A stretch of 64,000 bases of DNA from Parvularcula sp. IMCC14364 (GTDB lineage: Bacteria; Pseudomonadota; Alphaproteobacteria; Caulobacterales; Parvularculaceae). Positions 25,982-34,311 of this stretch are shown in pieces. Positions within the stretch are counted from its first letter, which is position 1. Each line of letters begins with the position of its first letter. The notes beneath the pieces are model-generated. The model was not told the DNA's origin, searched no databases, and saw nothing but the letters and a program-made list of their open reading frames with translations. The stretch spans positions 1,934,001 to 1,998,000 of the forward strand of contig NZ_CP132334.1 of the NCBI RefSeq assembly GCF_030758415.1. Direction: 5' to 3'. A program made the translations under genes and the position numbers.

Positions 25982-26664
25982 TTATCGGCAATCTTTTGTT
26001 GCCAACGTACAATTGGCAATATTTTCTACTGTCGCGTTGGGAGTTGCATCACCAACTGCTGCAACGGCAGATATTTTCCCAAAAACTCCGAGAGACATTT
26101 TCCGTCCAGGTGCAGCCTTTGTCGTTTCTGTTTTTGCAACACTTTGCCAACTCCCTCTTCGATTGCCGGTCTTTGGATTAACGCTTAAGTGGGGAATTTT
26201 TGCGCCCTTCATGAACTTACCGCCGACGGCACCTGCAGCACCACTAATAACTGTTTCTGAAGCAACTTCTGTAACACTAATACTACCAATACACTTTGCT
26301 ATATTGCCTCCATTTTATTAGTGCCGTCTACGGCTTGGCGAACCGTACTATCCACAGCTCCCGCTACTGCGCTAGCACATGTTGCGCAACCTGTCGCTGC
26401 AAATGTTGTTCCCGCAGCGGCTCCACCAGCAGCTGCACCAGCAAGTTGACCAAATTCACCTGTCGGGTCCGTAAAATTCGCCACATTCCCGCAGTACGCA
26501 TAGAGGTTCATCTGATCCGCATACCCAATCGGGTCAACTTGCAGGAACCGTCCGATCTCTGGCGAATAGTACCGCGCCTTGTAATACATCAGCCCTGTTT
26601 CAGGGTCGAGCTTCTGCCCGGTGAAGCGGAACGGGAAGCCGCCACAGATTTCATGTGGCGGCAA
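25982..26664 (-). pseudogene. Orphan Rhs C-terminal tip, frameshifted
   Basis: The first part reads RFTGQKLDPETGLMYYKARY, then YSPEIGRFLQVDPIGYADQM, NLYAYCGN and DPTGE: the conserved end of the Rhs core. The frame stops at 26299, but shifting by one base at the AAAA run (26316-26313) reopens it into a Gly/Ala-rich segment (EVASETVISGAAGAVGGKFM) and then the 76-codon frame ending at 25982. One lost A explains this, and the restored length is divisible by three. There is no upstream Rhs body: the frame opens only at a TTG inside the hairpin after pepA. In full-length Rhs proteins this tip is the toxin. It matches no toxin family I recognise. Confidence 0.75.
26638..26662 (-). terminator. Hairpin after the leucyl aminopeptidase gene, at the Rhs junction
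   Basis: GCCGCCACA (26638-26646) and TGTGGCGGC (26654-26662) form a perfect 9-bp stem with a 7-base loop, 29 bases after the aminopeptidase stop. Only a short TTCCC follows on the minus strand, so the terminator tail is poor. The Rhs fragment starts here, suggesting the insertion displaced the original tail. Confidence 0.4.
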
Positions 26665-26690
26665 GTATTTGTCATTTTACTGAATATTCT

Positions 26691-28226
26691 TTATTCAGAT
26701 TCCTCGCGGATCAACTGGTCCATGAAGCGCACGCCCCAGCCGGCGTGGCCTTTCGGGGCTGTGGCAACGTCCGAGTTCAGCCAGTCCACACCGGCAATAT
26801 CCAGATGCACCCAGGGCTGATCCTCGTCAATGAAAGTGCCGACAACGGCTGCACCAATTGACGCGCCGGGGGAGCCGCCTGTATTTTTGATGTCGGCAAT
26901 GTCTGACTTGATCTGGTCAAAATGGCTCGGATGCAATGGCAGCGGCCATACGTCCTCTCCGGCCCGTTCACCAATCTCCATCATGTCCAGGCTGGTTTCC
27001 AGATCGCGTGTAATAACAACCGCATAATCATCGCCGACGGCACGCGCCGCTGAGCCTGTCAGGGTGGCGATATTCAACAGGAGGCGCGGGTTGAATTCTT
27101 CCTGCGCATACTGAACAGCATCAGCCAGCACGAGACGGCCTTCGGCATCAGTTGAAATGATCTCAATGGTTTTGCCCCCCATCGTGGTCAGCACATCACC
27201 CGGGCGGATCGCATCCCGCCCTGGCATGTTTTCTGCCAGCGGCATCAGGCCGACAATATTGACTGGTGCCTGCCGCTTGGCTGCCGCATAAACCGAGCCG
27301 GCCACAGCAACTGCACCGGACAGGTCTGACTTCATCAGCCACATGCCGTTATTCGGCTTGATGCTGATGCCGCCGGTGTCGAAGGTAATGCCCTTACCGA
27401 CAAGAGCGATCGGCGCTTCGTCCGTGCCCGCGCCATTATAGCGGATAACCACGAGGCGCGGATCATTGATAGAGCCCATACCAACGCCCATCAGCGAGCC
27501 CATGCCTTCGCGGCGGATATCCTGCGCATCCAGAACATCAATCCGGACATTTCGCACACCACTGAACAGAGTGCGTACGCGGTCTGCCACAACCTCCGGG
27601 TAAACCTTGTTACCGGGTTCAGTACCGATATCCCGCGCGAAGGTAACGCCTTCAACCACATATTGCAGGTCGCCTGTGTAAAGCTCTGTCGCAGCGGCGG
27701 GCGCGGCGGACATGACTGTCACGAACTGCTCTGTGTCATCTGCGTCGTCACCTGATTTGTATTTATCGAAACTGTAGCTGCGCAGGGCAAAACCTTTGGC
27801 GAGCCAGGCGCCAGCGGCCTCAACATCTGTATCAAGATTATCAGCCAGTACCGTCACGTCATCGCCTGAATGGGCTGCCGCGTGACCGCCAAGGTCTGTC
27901 AGCTTGCGCGGTGTCAGTTCTTCCTCGCCTGTGCCAATGACCACAATGGTTTCATAAGGGCTCATGGCGTGCAATTTGAGGGAAGCGCCGAAGCTGCCTG
28001 TAAAGTCCGCCTGTTCAAGCGCGGCAGTCAGGCGGCCACTTGTTGCAGCGTCAACTGCTGTCATGGTCGCTGTCATGTCGAGACCCTCACCAACCATCAG
28101 GACAATATCCCCGTCAATATCACTGTCGGGGGCACTGAAGCTGAAGGACGGCTGAGCATGTGCCGGGGCCAGCATGGCGGCGATGGCGAGGCTGGCCGCC
28201 GCTATTATCTTGTGGGTTGCGGGCAT
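26691..28226 (-). CDS. Exported M17 leucyl aminopeptidase
   Basis: 511 residues. A signal peptide runs from MPATHKIIAAASLAIAAM to PAHA-QPS, unusual for the mostly cytosolic PepA family. The M17 metal-binding segments are present: GKGITFDTGGISIKP, WLMKSDLSGA and STDAEGRLVLADAVQYA. Two-zinc enzyme removing N-terminal residues from peptides, here presumably in the periplasm. The start is chosen at the Met beginning the signal peptide, which has AAGGA seven bases upstream. Confidence 0.93.
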   Translation of the reverse strand: MPATHKIIAAASLAIAAMLAPAHAQPSFSFSAPDSDIDGDIVLMVGEGLDMTATMTAVDAATSGRLTAALEQADFTGSFGASLKLHAMSPYETIVVIGTGEEELTPRKLTDLGGHAAAHSGDDVTVLADNLDTDVEAAGAWLAKGFALRSYSFDKYKSGDDADDTEQFVTVMSAAPAAATELYTGDLQYVVEGVTFARDIGTEPGNKVYPEVVADRVRTLFSGVRNVRIDVLDAQDIRREGMGSLMGVGMGSINDPRLVVIRYNGAGTDEAPIALVGKGITFDTGGISIKPNNGMWLMKSDLSGAVAVAGSVYAAAKRQAPVNIVGLMPLAENMPGRDAIRPGDVLTTMGGKTIEIISTDAEGRLVLADAVQYAQEEFNPRLLLNIATLTGSAARAVGDDYAVVITRDLETSLDMMEIGERAGEDVWPLPLHPSHFDQIKSDIADIKNTGGSPGASIGAAVVGTFIDEDQPWVHLDIAGVDWLNSDVATAPKGHAGWGVRFMDQLIREESE

Positions 28227-28393
28227 GGAGTTTCCTTTCCTGTATCGTTCATCATCATTGAGCATTTTGATATGTGCACTCGTACATGACCTGACGGCAT
28301 GTCGTCACCTCACAATGTGGCACACGGCCCGGCATTAAGTAATGGCGCGCTGTGATAGTAAAAAGATATCACACCTGCCTTTTCCATATTGCC

Positions 28394-28422
28394 TTGCCTA
28401 ATCCCGCCACACGCATTATCTA
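28394..28422 (+). promoter_or_regulatory. Promoter of the gbsR-like/cydAB operon
   Basis: TTGCCT (28394-28399) and TATCTA (28417-28422) with a 17-base spacer. The -10 box ends one base before the palindromic operator. Confidence 0.6.
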
Positions 28423-28423
28423 A

Positions 28424-28443
28424 ATTTCAGTAATTACTGAAAT
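28424..28443. promoter_or_regulatory. Perfect 20-bp palindrome, likely operator of the GbsR/MarR regulator
   Basis: ATTTCAGTAATTACTGAAAT is self-complementary over all 20 bases. It covers the expected transcription start, 12 bases before the regulator ATG. MarR-fold dimers bind such sites, and the position would block RNA polymerase, implying repression of the regulator and cydAB together. Confidence 0.72.
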
Positions 28444-28455
28444 AACGGGAATAAA

Positions 28456-29037
28456 ATGAATATCAGCGAAAACCAGAAGGCTTTTATCCTGCATTTTGGC
28501 GAGATGGGCTCCCGCTGGGGCATCAATCGCACAGTCGGACAGATATATGCCCTGCTGTTTCTTTCCTCAGAGCCCTTGAACGCCGAGCAGATCACAGAGA
28601 GGCTCGGCCTTTCACGCTCCAATGTCTCCATGAGCCTCAAGGAGCTGCAAAGCTGGAACCTTGTGCGGCTCAGGCACCTCTCTGGCGACCGCCGGGACTA
28701 TTTCACCACGCCGGAAGACCAGTGGGAAATCGTGCGCACGCTGGTGAATGAACGCAAGAAACGCGAAGTCGATCCCACCCTCACCTTCCTGCGGGAGGCG
28801 CTCATGGCGCAGCCTGCCACAGATGAGGATGCCCATGCCCATGCCCGCATGGCCGAGATGCATGAGCTGATCGAGCTGCTGACCGGCTGGTATGATGATG
28901 TCAGCCGGATTGAAACCGAACGGCTGATCCAGTTGTTCAAACTGGGATCACGCATTCAGAAAGTCATCGACTTCAAGGACAGGTTCCGGCTTGTCCCCGG
29001 CGGCAAGGATCTTGCTGCCACGCAAGAGAAGGAATAA
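28456..29037 (+). CDS. GbsR/MarR-family transcriptional regulator
   Basis: 193 residues. A winged helix-turn-helix spans about residues 25-95 (NRTVGQIYALLFLSSEPLNA, ITERLGLSRSNVSMSLKELQ, wing HLSGDRRDYF), followed by a helical C-terminal dimerisation region. The family includes the choline-sensing GbsR. Here it is encoded four bases upstream of cydA and behind a perfect palindrome, so it very probably controls the cytochrome bd-type oxidase. The signal is unknown; a respiratory inhibitor or redox cue would be logical but is inference. Confidence 0.9.
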   Translation: MNISENQKAFILHFGEMGSRWGINRTVGQIYALLFLSSEPLNAEQITERLGLSRSNVSMSLKELQSWNLVRLRHLSGDRRDYFTTPEDQWEIVRTLVNERKKREVDPTLTFLREALMAQPATDEDAHAHARMAEMHELIELLTGWYDDVSRIETERLIQLFKLGSRIQKVIDFKDRFRLVPGGKDLAATQEKE

Positions 29038-29041
29038 CCCA

Positions 29042-30412
29042 ATGGAACTGGACCCCCTCATCCTGTCGCGCATTCAGTTCGCTGCGAACATCTCCTTTCA
29101 CATTCTGTTTCCGACCATCACCATCGCGCTCGGCTGGGTGCTGTTGTATTTCAAGGCGCGCTACAGCTTTTCTGGTGATCAGAAATGGATGGATGCGTAT
29201 TTTTTCTGGGTGAAAGTCTTTGCCCTGACCTTCGGGCTCGGGGTTGTCTCTGGCATTACCATGAGTTTCCAGTTCGGCACAAACTGGCCGGGCTTTATGG
29301 AAACCGTCGGCAACATTGCCGGGCCCCTGCTGGGGTATGAAGTCCTTACGGCCTTCTTCCTTGAGGCTGCCTTTCTGGGCGTGATGTTGTTCGGTTATTC
29401 CCGTGTGCCGGGCTGGCTGCACACGCTGTCGACGTTTCTTGTCGCCTTCGGGACAACGCTGTCGGCGTTCTGGATTCTGGTGCTCAATTCCTGGATGCAG
29501 ACGCCGCAGGGATTTGAAATGATTGACGGCGTTGCCCATGCCACCAACTGGGTGGACATTGTCTTTAATCCGTCCATGCCCTATCGGCTGATCCATATGC
29601 TGCTCGCCTCCGGCCTCACCTGCGCGTTTCTGATTGCCGGGCTTTCTGCCTATCGCTGGCTGAAAAATGATCGCAAGGCCGGTGTCATTGCGGCCCTGCG
29701 CACAGGGATTTTCCTTGGGGCGATACTGATACCGTTACAGATTTTCGCAGGCGATCTGCACGGGCTGAACACGCTGGAACATCAGCCGCAAAAAGTTGCA
29801 GCGATGGAAGGCAACTGGGAAACCGGGCCGAACATTCCCCTGCTTCTTTTTGCCCTGCCTGATGAAGAGGCGCGCACAAACCATTTTGAAATCGGCATCC
29901 CCAGTGGGGCCAGCCTGATCCTGAAACACCATGCAGACGGTGTTGTGCCGGGCCTGAATGACTTTGCCGGGGAGCACCCGCCAGTCGCACCTTTATTTTA
30001 CGGCTTTCGCATTATGGTTGGTGTCGGCTTGTTGATGCTGGCGGTCTCCTGGTGGGGAGCATGGCGCATCTGGCGCAAGGGAGATATCTCGCCGTTGATG
30101 GCGCGCGTGCTTGTGGGCATGACCTTCTCAGGCTGGGTTGCCACACTGGCTGGCTGGTATGTAACGGAAATCGGTCGTCAGCCCTGGTTGGTGCACGGTG
30201 TTCTGAAGACGAAAGACGCCGTGTCTGATGTATCCGGCGGCATGGTTGCAACAACGCTGTTCTTTTATCTCGCAATCTATGTTGCCTTGCTGATCGCCTA
30301 TATCAGTGTGCTGTTCTTCCTTGCAGGCCGACGCCGGGCAGATGCGCCCCGGGCAACACTTGGGCCGCGACCTGAAGCCAATCTGGATGCCTCTGGCATT
30401 CCGGCAGAATAA
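29042..30412 (+). CDS. cydA: Cytochrome bd-type quinol oxidase subunit I, cyanide-insensitive subtype
   Basis: 456 residues. Haem ligand His in ISFHILFP (b595) and the second His region are present. The quinol-binding Q-loop is the short type, and the GWYVTEIGRQPW segment is characteristic of CioA. About nine membrane helices. Short-Q-loop CydA proteins form the cyanide-insensitive oxidase that keeps respiration going under low oxygen or inhibitors. The start is four bases after the regulator stop. Confidence 0.95.
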   Translation: MELDPLILSRIQFAANISFHILFPTITIALGWVLLYFKARYSFSGDQKWMDAYFFWVKVFALTFGLGVVSGITMSFQFGTNWPGFMETVGNIAGPLLGYEVLTAFFLEAAFLGVMLFGYSRVPGWLHTLSTFLVAFGTTLSAFWILVLNSWMQTPQGFEMIDGVAHATNWVDIVFNPSMPYRLIHMLLASGLTCAFLIAGLSAYRWLKNDRKAGVIAALRTGIFLGAILIPLQIFAGDLHGLNTLEHQPQKVAAMEGNWETGPNIPLLLFALPDEEARTNHFEIGIPSGASLILKHHADGVVPGLNDFAGEHPPVAPLFYGFRIMVGVGLLMLAVSWWGAWRIWRKGDISPLMARVLVGMTFSGWVATLAGWYVTEIGRQPWLVHGVLKTKDAVSDVSGGMVATTLFFYLAIYVALLIAYISVLFFLAGRRRADAPRATLGPRPEANLDASGIPAE

Positions 30413-30423
30413 GGAGACCTGTC

Positions 30424-31428
30424 ATGTCTGGAGATTTTGCTTTTCTGCCGTTCATTTTTGCTTCGCTCATGGGCCTGTCGATCCTGATCTACGTGATTCT
30501 GGACGGCTTCGACCTGGGTATCGGCATCCTCTTTCCCCTGACGAAAGACAAGATGCAGCAGGATCAGATGGTGGCGACTATCGGCCCGTTCTGGGATGCC
30601 AATGAAACCTGGCTGGTGCTGGCCGTCGGCCTGTTGCTGGTCGCGTTTCCGGTAGCACACGGGATCATTCTGTCTGCGCTGTATCTGCCGGTTTTTGTTC
30701 TCCTGTTCGGTCTGATCCTGCGCGGCGTTTCCTTCGAGTTCCGTGCCAAAGCAGATGTGCGGCACAAGGCCCGCTGGGATTTTGCTTTCTTCGCTGGCTC
30801 CCTGATGGCGTCACTGGCGCAAGGGTTCATGCTTGGCATCTATATTATGGGGCTGCAATTCACCGCTATCTCCATCGTTTTTGCCTGCCTAACGGCTTTG
30901 TGCCTGACCTCCGGTTATGCGCTGATCGGGGCTGGCTGGCTGATACTGAAGACGGAAGATGATCTGCAGGCACAGGCAATCAACTGGGCGCGCAAGGCCC
31001 TGTGGCTCAGCCTGATCGGGATGGTTGCTGTTTCGGTTGCTTCCCCGCTGGCAGACCCACGCATTTTCGAGAAATGGTTCTCAACGCCGGCGATCATTCT
31101 GCTCGCGCCCCTGCCAGTGCTGTCATTCATCTGCTTTGCGGCGCTTTGGGTTGTCTTGCGGCGTCTGCCGAGATGGGGAGACAAGTTTTCCTGGCTGCCC
31201 TTTAACCTGACCATGGCGTTGTTCGCACTGGCCTATATCGGCCTGGCCTATTCGTTCTACCCATATGTGGTGCCCGGACAAATGACGGTTTATGAAGCTG
31301 CCGCGGCGCCGGAAAGCCTGGTCATTATTCTGATCGGGGCGCTGTTCGTGTTGCCAATGATCCTCGGCTATACAGCGCTGTCCTACTACATCTTTCGGGG
31401 CAAGCTGACCGAACTGCGCTATGATTGA
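30424..31428 (+). CDS. cydB: Cytochrome bd-type quinol oxidase subunit II
   Basis: 334 residues. LIYVILDGFDLGIGILFPLTK and IGPFWDANETWLVLAVG are the CydB signatures; eight or nine membrane helices. It pairs with CydA. AAGGAG is directly upstream. No small CydX-like gene follows: the stop is two bases from the end of the convergent thioesterase gene. Confidence 0.95.
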   Translation: MSGDFAFLPFIFASLMGLSILIYVILDGFDLGIGILFPLTKDKMQQDQMVATIGPFWDANETWLVLAVGLLLVAFPVAHGIILSALYLPVFVLLFGLILRGVSFEFRAKADVRHKARWDFAFFAGSLMASLAQGFMLGIYIMGLQFTAISIVFACLTALCLTSGYALIGAGWLILKTEDDLQAQAINWARKALWLSLIGMVAVSVASPLADPRIFEKWFSTPAIILLAPLPVLSFICFAALWVVLRRLPRWGDKFSWLPFNLTMALFALAYIGLAYSFYPYVVPGQMTVYEAAAAPESLVIILIGALFVLPMILGYTALSYYIFRGKLTELRYD

Positions 31429-31430
31429 GG

Positions 31431-31874
31431 TCAATCGAGTTCGTCTGGTGTGACGCCAAACGCTTCGAAAATCTCTGCACTGATGCGCCGCGGGCGCCCT
31501 GTCTGCCGGTCCAGCATACACCAGGTTGTGCGGGCACGGGCAGAGAATTTGCGCGACCCGCTTTTGCGAATATCCACATGACGGTCAAACCGCGGGCCTG
31601 AGGCTCTGCCAAGCCAGGTGCGGATTTCTGCGTTATCTCCCGGCAAGAGGGGGTCACGATAGTCAATCTCATGGCGAAGCACCACGAAATGAACCTGCTG
31701 CTGCAGCGTGTCCGGCGCAACAGTGCTCCAGTGTTCTACAGCGATGTTCTGCACACAGCGTACGTAAACGATATTGTTGACATGTCCGAGTTCGTCAAAA
31801 TCTTCCTGCTGCGGCGTCCAGTTGCTGGAATATGCCGTCTCAAAACTCTGGGCACCAAGACCTGGTTCTCTCAT
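31431..31874 (-). CDS. 4-hydroxybenzoyl-CoA-type (hotdog) thioesterase
   Basis: 147 residues. The YbgC/FcbC-type hotdog opening is DFDELGHVNNIVYVRCVQN, with the catalytic acidic residue before GHVNN, then LRHEIDYRDPLLPGD. Hydrolyses an acyl-CoA of unknown chain type. AGGGG site upstream. Neighbouring acyl-CoA genes on both sides suggest fatty-acid metabolism. Confidence 0.88.
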   Translation of the reverse strand: MREPGLGAQSFETAYSSNWTPQQEDFDELGHVNNIVYVRCVQNIAVEHWSTVAPDTLQQQVHFVVLRHEIDYRDPLLPGDNAEIRTWLGRASGPRFDRHVDIRKSGSRKFSARARTTWCMLDRQTGRPRRISAEIFEAFGVTPDELD

Positions 31875-31993
31875 GACATTCCCCTAATCGCCCTGGTTGT
31901 GGACAGTCTGTCTTGTACGACGACACTGCACCCTGCCCTTGCCTTGGTGCGCCATAGTACTGATAACATCTACCATAACCTGGAGGAATTCCC

Positions 31994-33049
31994 ATGTCTG
32001 AAAGCCGGAAAGGCACGATTGAAACGCCTGAACGCCTGAAGTTTGACGAGGCAAAGCTGGATGCTTATCTGGCGGCGAATATCGAGGATTATGCCGGCCC
32101 CTTGTCGGTGAAGAAATTTGCCGGCGGGGAATCCAACCCGACCTATCAGCTGACCACACCGGGGCGCAAATATGTTCTGCGGCGCAAACCACCTGGCAAG
32201 CTGCTCCCCTCTGCCCATGCGGTTGACCGGGAACACCAGATCATGACGGCCCTTGGCAAGCAGGGCTTTCCAGTGCCTAAAACATATCTTCTGTGTGAGG
32301 ATGATGATGTTATCGGCACGATGTTTTTCGTCATGGATTTTCTGGAGGGCCGGACCTTCTGGGACTGGGTCATCAAGGAAGTACCCGCGAGCGCACGACG
32401 CGACTATTTCAATGCGGCCATCGACAACATTGCCACCTTGCACAAGTTTGATCCTGAAACAGTGGGCCTTGGCGATTATGGCAAGCCTGGGAATTATTTC
32501 GGGCGGCAGATTGGCCGCTGGACCAAGCAGTATCAGGCAGCTGAGACAGACAGCCATGAGAACATGAACAAGCTGATCGAATGGCTGCCGACAGCCATTC
32601 CCGATGACGAGGCGGTCAGTATCGTTCATGGTGACTACAAGATCGACAATCTGATCTTCCACCCTGAGGAGCCGCTTGTCATCGGCACATTAGACTGGGA
32701 ACTCTCGACACTGGGTCATCCGCTGGCGGACTTTGGCTATTTCCTGATGCCCTGGTGCCTGCCACAGGCAACCTCCATGGGCTACAGTGACGTTGATTTT
32801 GCAGAGATGAACCTGCCGACGCTTGACGAAGCGATTGGCCGGTATTGCGACAGCACAGGCCGGGACGGCCTGCCGGATATCAATTTCTGCATGGCCTACT
32901 CCATGTTCCGCCTCGCCGGGATTGTGCAAGGCGTTTATGCCCGCGCCCTGCAGGGCAATGCATCCTCAGAGAAAGCCAAGCAGTACGGCATGTTCGTCCC
33001 TATGCTGGCAAATTCCGGCTGGGCGTTTGCGCAGAAGGCCGGTGCCTGA
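31994..33049 (+). CDS. APH-fold phosphotransferase (ACAD10/11 N-terminal-like)
   Basis: 351 residues. Kinase-like fold with LSVKKFAGGESNPTYQL, the RRKPPG lysine/arginine region, the catalytic VHGDYKIDNLIFHPE and the metal-binding DWELSTLGHPLADFGYF. This subfamily resembles the kinase half of mammalian ACAD10/11, which works with an acyl-CoA dehydrogenase on 4-hydroxyacyl-CoAs. An acyl-CoA dehydrogenase gene lies one gene away on the other strand, consistent with that role. GGAGG precedes the ATG by seven bases. Confidence 0.88.
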   Translation: MSESRKGTIETPERLKFDEAKLDAYLAANIEDYAGPLSVKKFAGGESNPTYQLTTPGRKYVLRRKPPGKLLPSAHAVDREHQIMTALGKQGFPVPKTYLLCEDDDVIGTMFFVMDFLEGRTFWDWVIKEVPASARRDYFNAAIDNIATLHKFDPETVGLGDYGKPGNYFGRQIGRWTKQYQAAETDSHENMNKLIEWLPTAIPDDEAVSIVHGDYKIDNLIFHPEEPLVIGTLDWELSTLGHPLADFGYFLMPWCLPQATSMGYSDVDFAEMNLPTLDEAIGRYCDSTGRDGLPDINFCMAYSMFRLAGIVQGVYARALQGNASSEKAKQYGMFVPMLANSGWAFAQKAGA

Positions 33050-33123
33050 CCCGTTTGGCTGACACAGGACGATGCCCGGCGCGGCTGCGGATCAGGTTTT
33101 CAGCGCAAGTCTGAACACCTTCC

Positions 33124-34293
33124 TTACCCAAAATATTTTTTCAGCCTCGCTGACGCTTCCTGCAAGACTTCCGGCTGCTTGCAGAAACAGAAACGGGCGA
33201 AATTTTTTGGCGCATCCGGATCATCTGCCATATAGAAAGAGCTGATCGGCACGGCCGCCACGCCTGCTTTTTCGATCAGTTCCCGACAGAAGGACATGTC
33301 ATCTCCGCTATAGCCAACATCACGAATATCAACCGTCAGGAAATAAGTGCCCTGCGCCGGGGCCAGATTGAACCCGGCAGCGCGCAACCCGTCCACCAGA
33401 ATATCGCGCTTGGCCTGCATATCAGCCGTAAAATCTTTATAGTACCTGTCATCAAACCCAAGCCCCTCCGCCACAGCAATCTGCAAATGCGGCTGGATGG
33501 TGTAGGACAGAAACTGATGGGTTTTGGCCATCGCATCAATCAGCGGCGCGGGGCCCGTTGCATAACCGATGCGCCAGCCGGTCATCGAAAATGTTTTGCC
33601 CGCAGACCCGATCCGCACACAACGCTGCGCCATATCCGGCAGGGTCATCAGGGGCTTGTGCGCCAGACCGTCAAAGATGAGATGCTCATAGACTTCATCA
33701 CAGACAGCGATCAGATCGTTCGCGCGGATGATCTCCGCCAGCAGCACTAACTCGTTATCTGTAATAACCTGCCCGGTCGGGTTATGCGGAGAGTTGATCG
33801 CGATCAGTTTTGTCCTGGGGGTGACCGCCGCACGTAATTTTTTTTCGTCAATGCGCCAGTCCGGCGGGGTGAGATGCACCACGACAGGCGTGGCGCCCGC
33901 AGCTTCCACCATCGGCGCATAGCTGTCATAGAAGGGCGCAAACAGGATGGCTTCATCACCCGGTTGCAGGAAGCCGAGAAAAGCAGCAGCCAGGGATTCT
34001 GCCGCCCCCGCAGTCACCAGCGTTTGCGTTTCCCAGTCAATCTCGAGATTATAAAAGCGCCTGTTCGCACTGGCGACGGCCTGCCGCAGGACGGGCAGGC
34101 CCATGGTCGGCGCATACTGGTTGGGTCCGGAAAGGATGGCCTCGGCGGCAACTTTCAGGAGTGAGTCAGGGCCATCCCTGTCCGGGAAGCCCTGCCCGAG
34201 ATTGATCGCATCATGCTCGTTGGCAAGGGCCGACATCACCGCAAAAATGGTGGTCGGCCTGCCAGCGAAAACGTCATTCAGCTGAGGAGGCAT
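33124..34293 (-). CDS. PLP-dependent class I/II aminotransferase
   Basis: 389 residues. PLP lysine K233 in GSAGKTFSMTGWRIGYA; NSPHNPTGQ and VCDEVYEHLIFD are the other cofactor motifs; INLGQGFPD opens the fold. This subgroup includes kynurenine/methionine/aromatic transaminases. The substrate is not determinable. Same strand and 18 bases after the acyl-CoA dehydrogenase gene. Confidence 0.92.
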   Translation of the reverse strand: MPPQLNDVFAGRPTTIFAVMSALANEHDAINLGQGFPDRDGPDSLLKVAAEAILSGPNQYAPTMGLPVLRQAVASANRRFYNLEIDWETQTLVTAGAAESLAAAFLGFLQPGDEAILFAPFYDSYAPMVEAAGATPVVVHLTPPDWRIDEKKLRAAVTPRTKLIAINSPHNPTGQVITDNELVLLAEIIRANDLIAVCDEVYEHLIFDGLAHKPLMTLPDMAQRCVRIGSAGKTFSMTGWRIGYATGPAPLIDAMAKTHQFLSYTIQPHLQIAVAEGLGFDDRYYKDFTADMQAKRDILVDGLRAAGFNLAPAQGTYFLTVDIRDVGYSGDDMSFCRELIEKAGVAAVPISSFYMADDPDAPKNFARFCFCKQPEVLQEASARLKKYFG

Positions 34294-34311
34294 TGCTCCC
34301 TGCCCCGCCGT

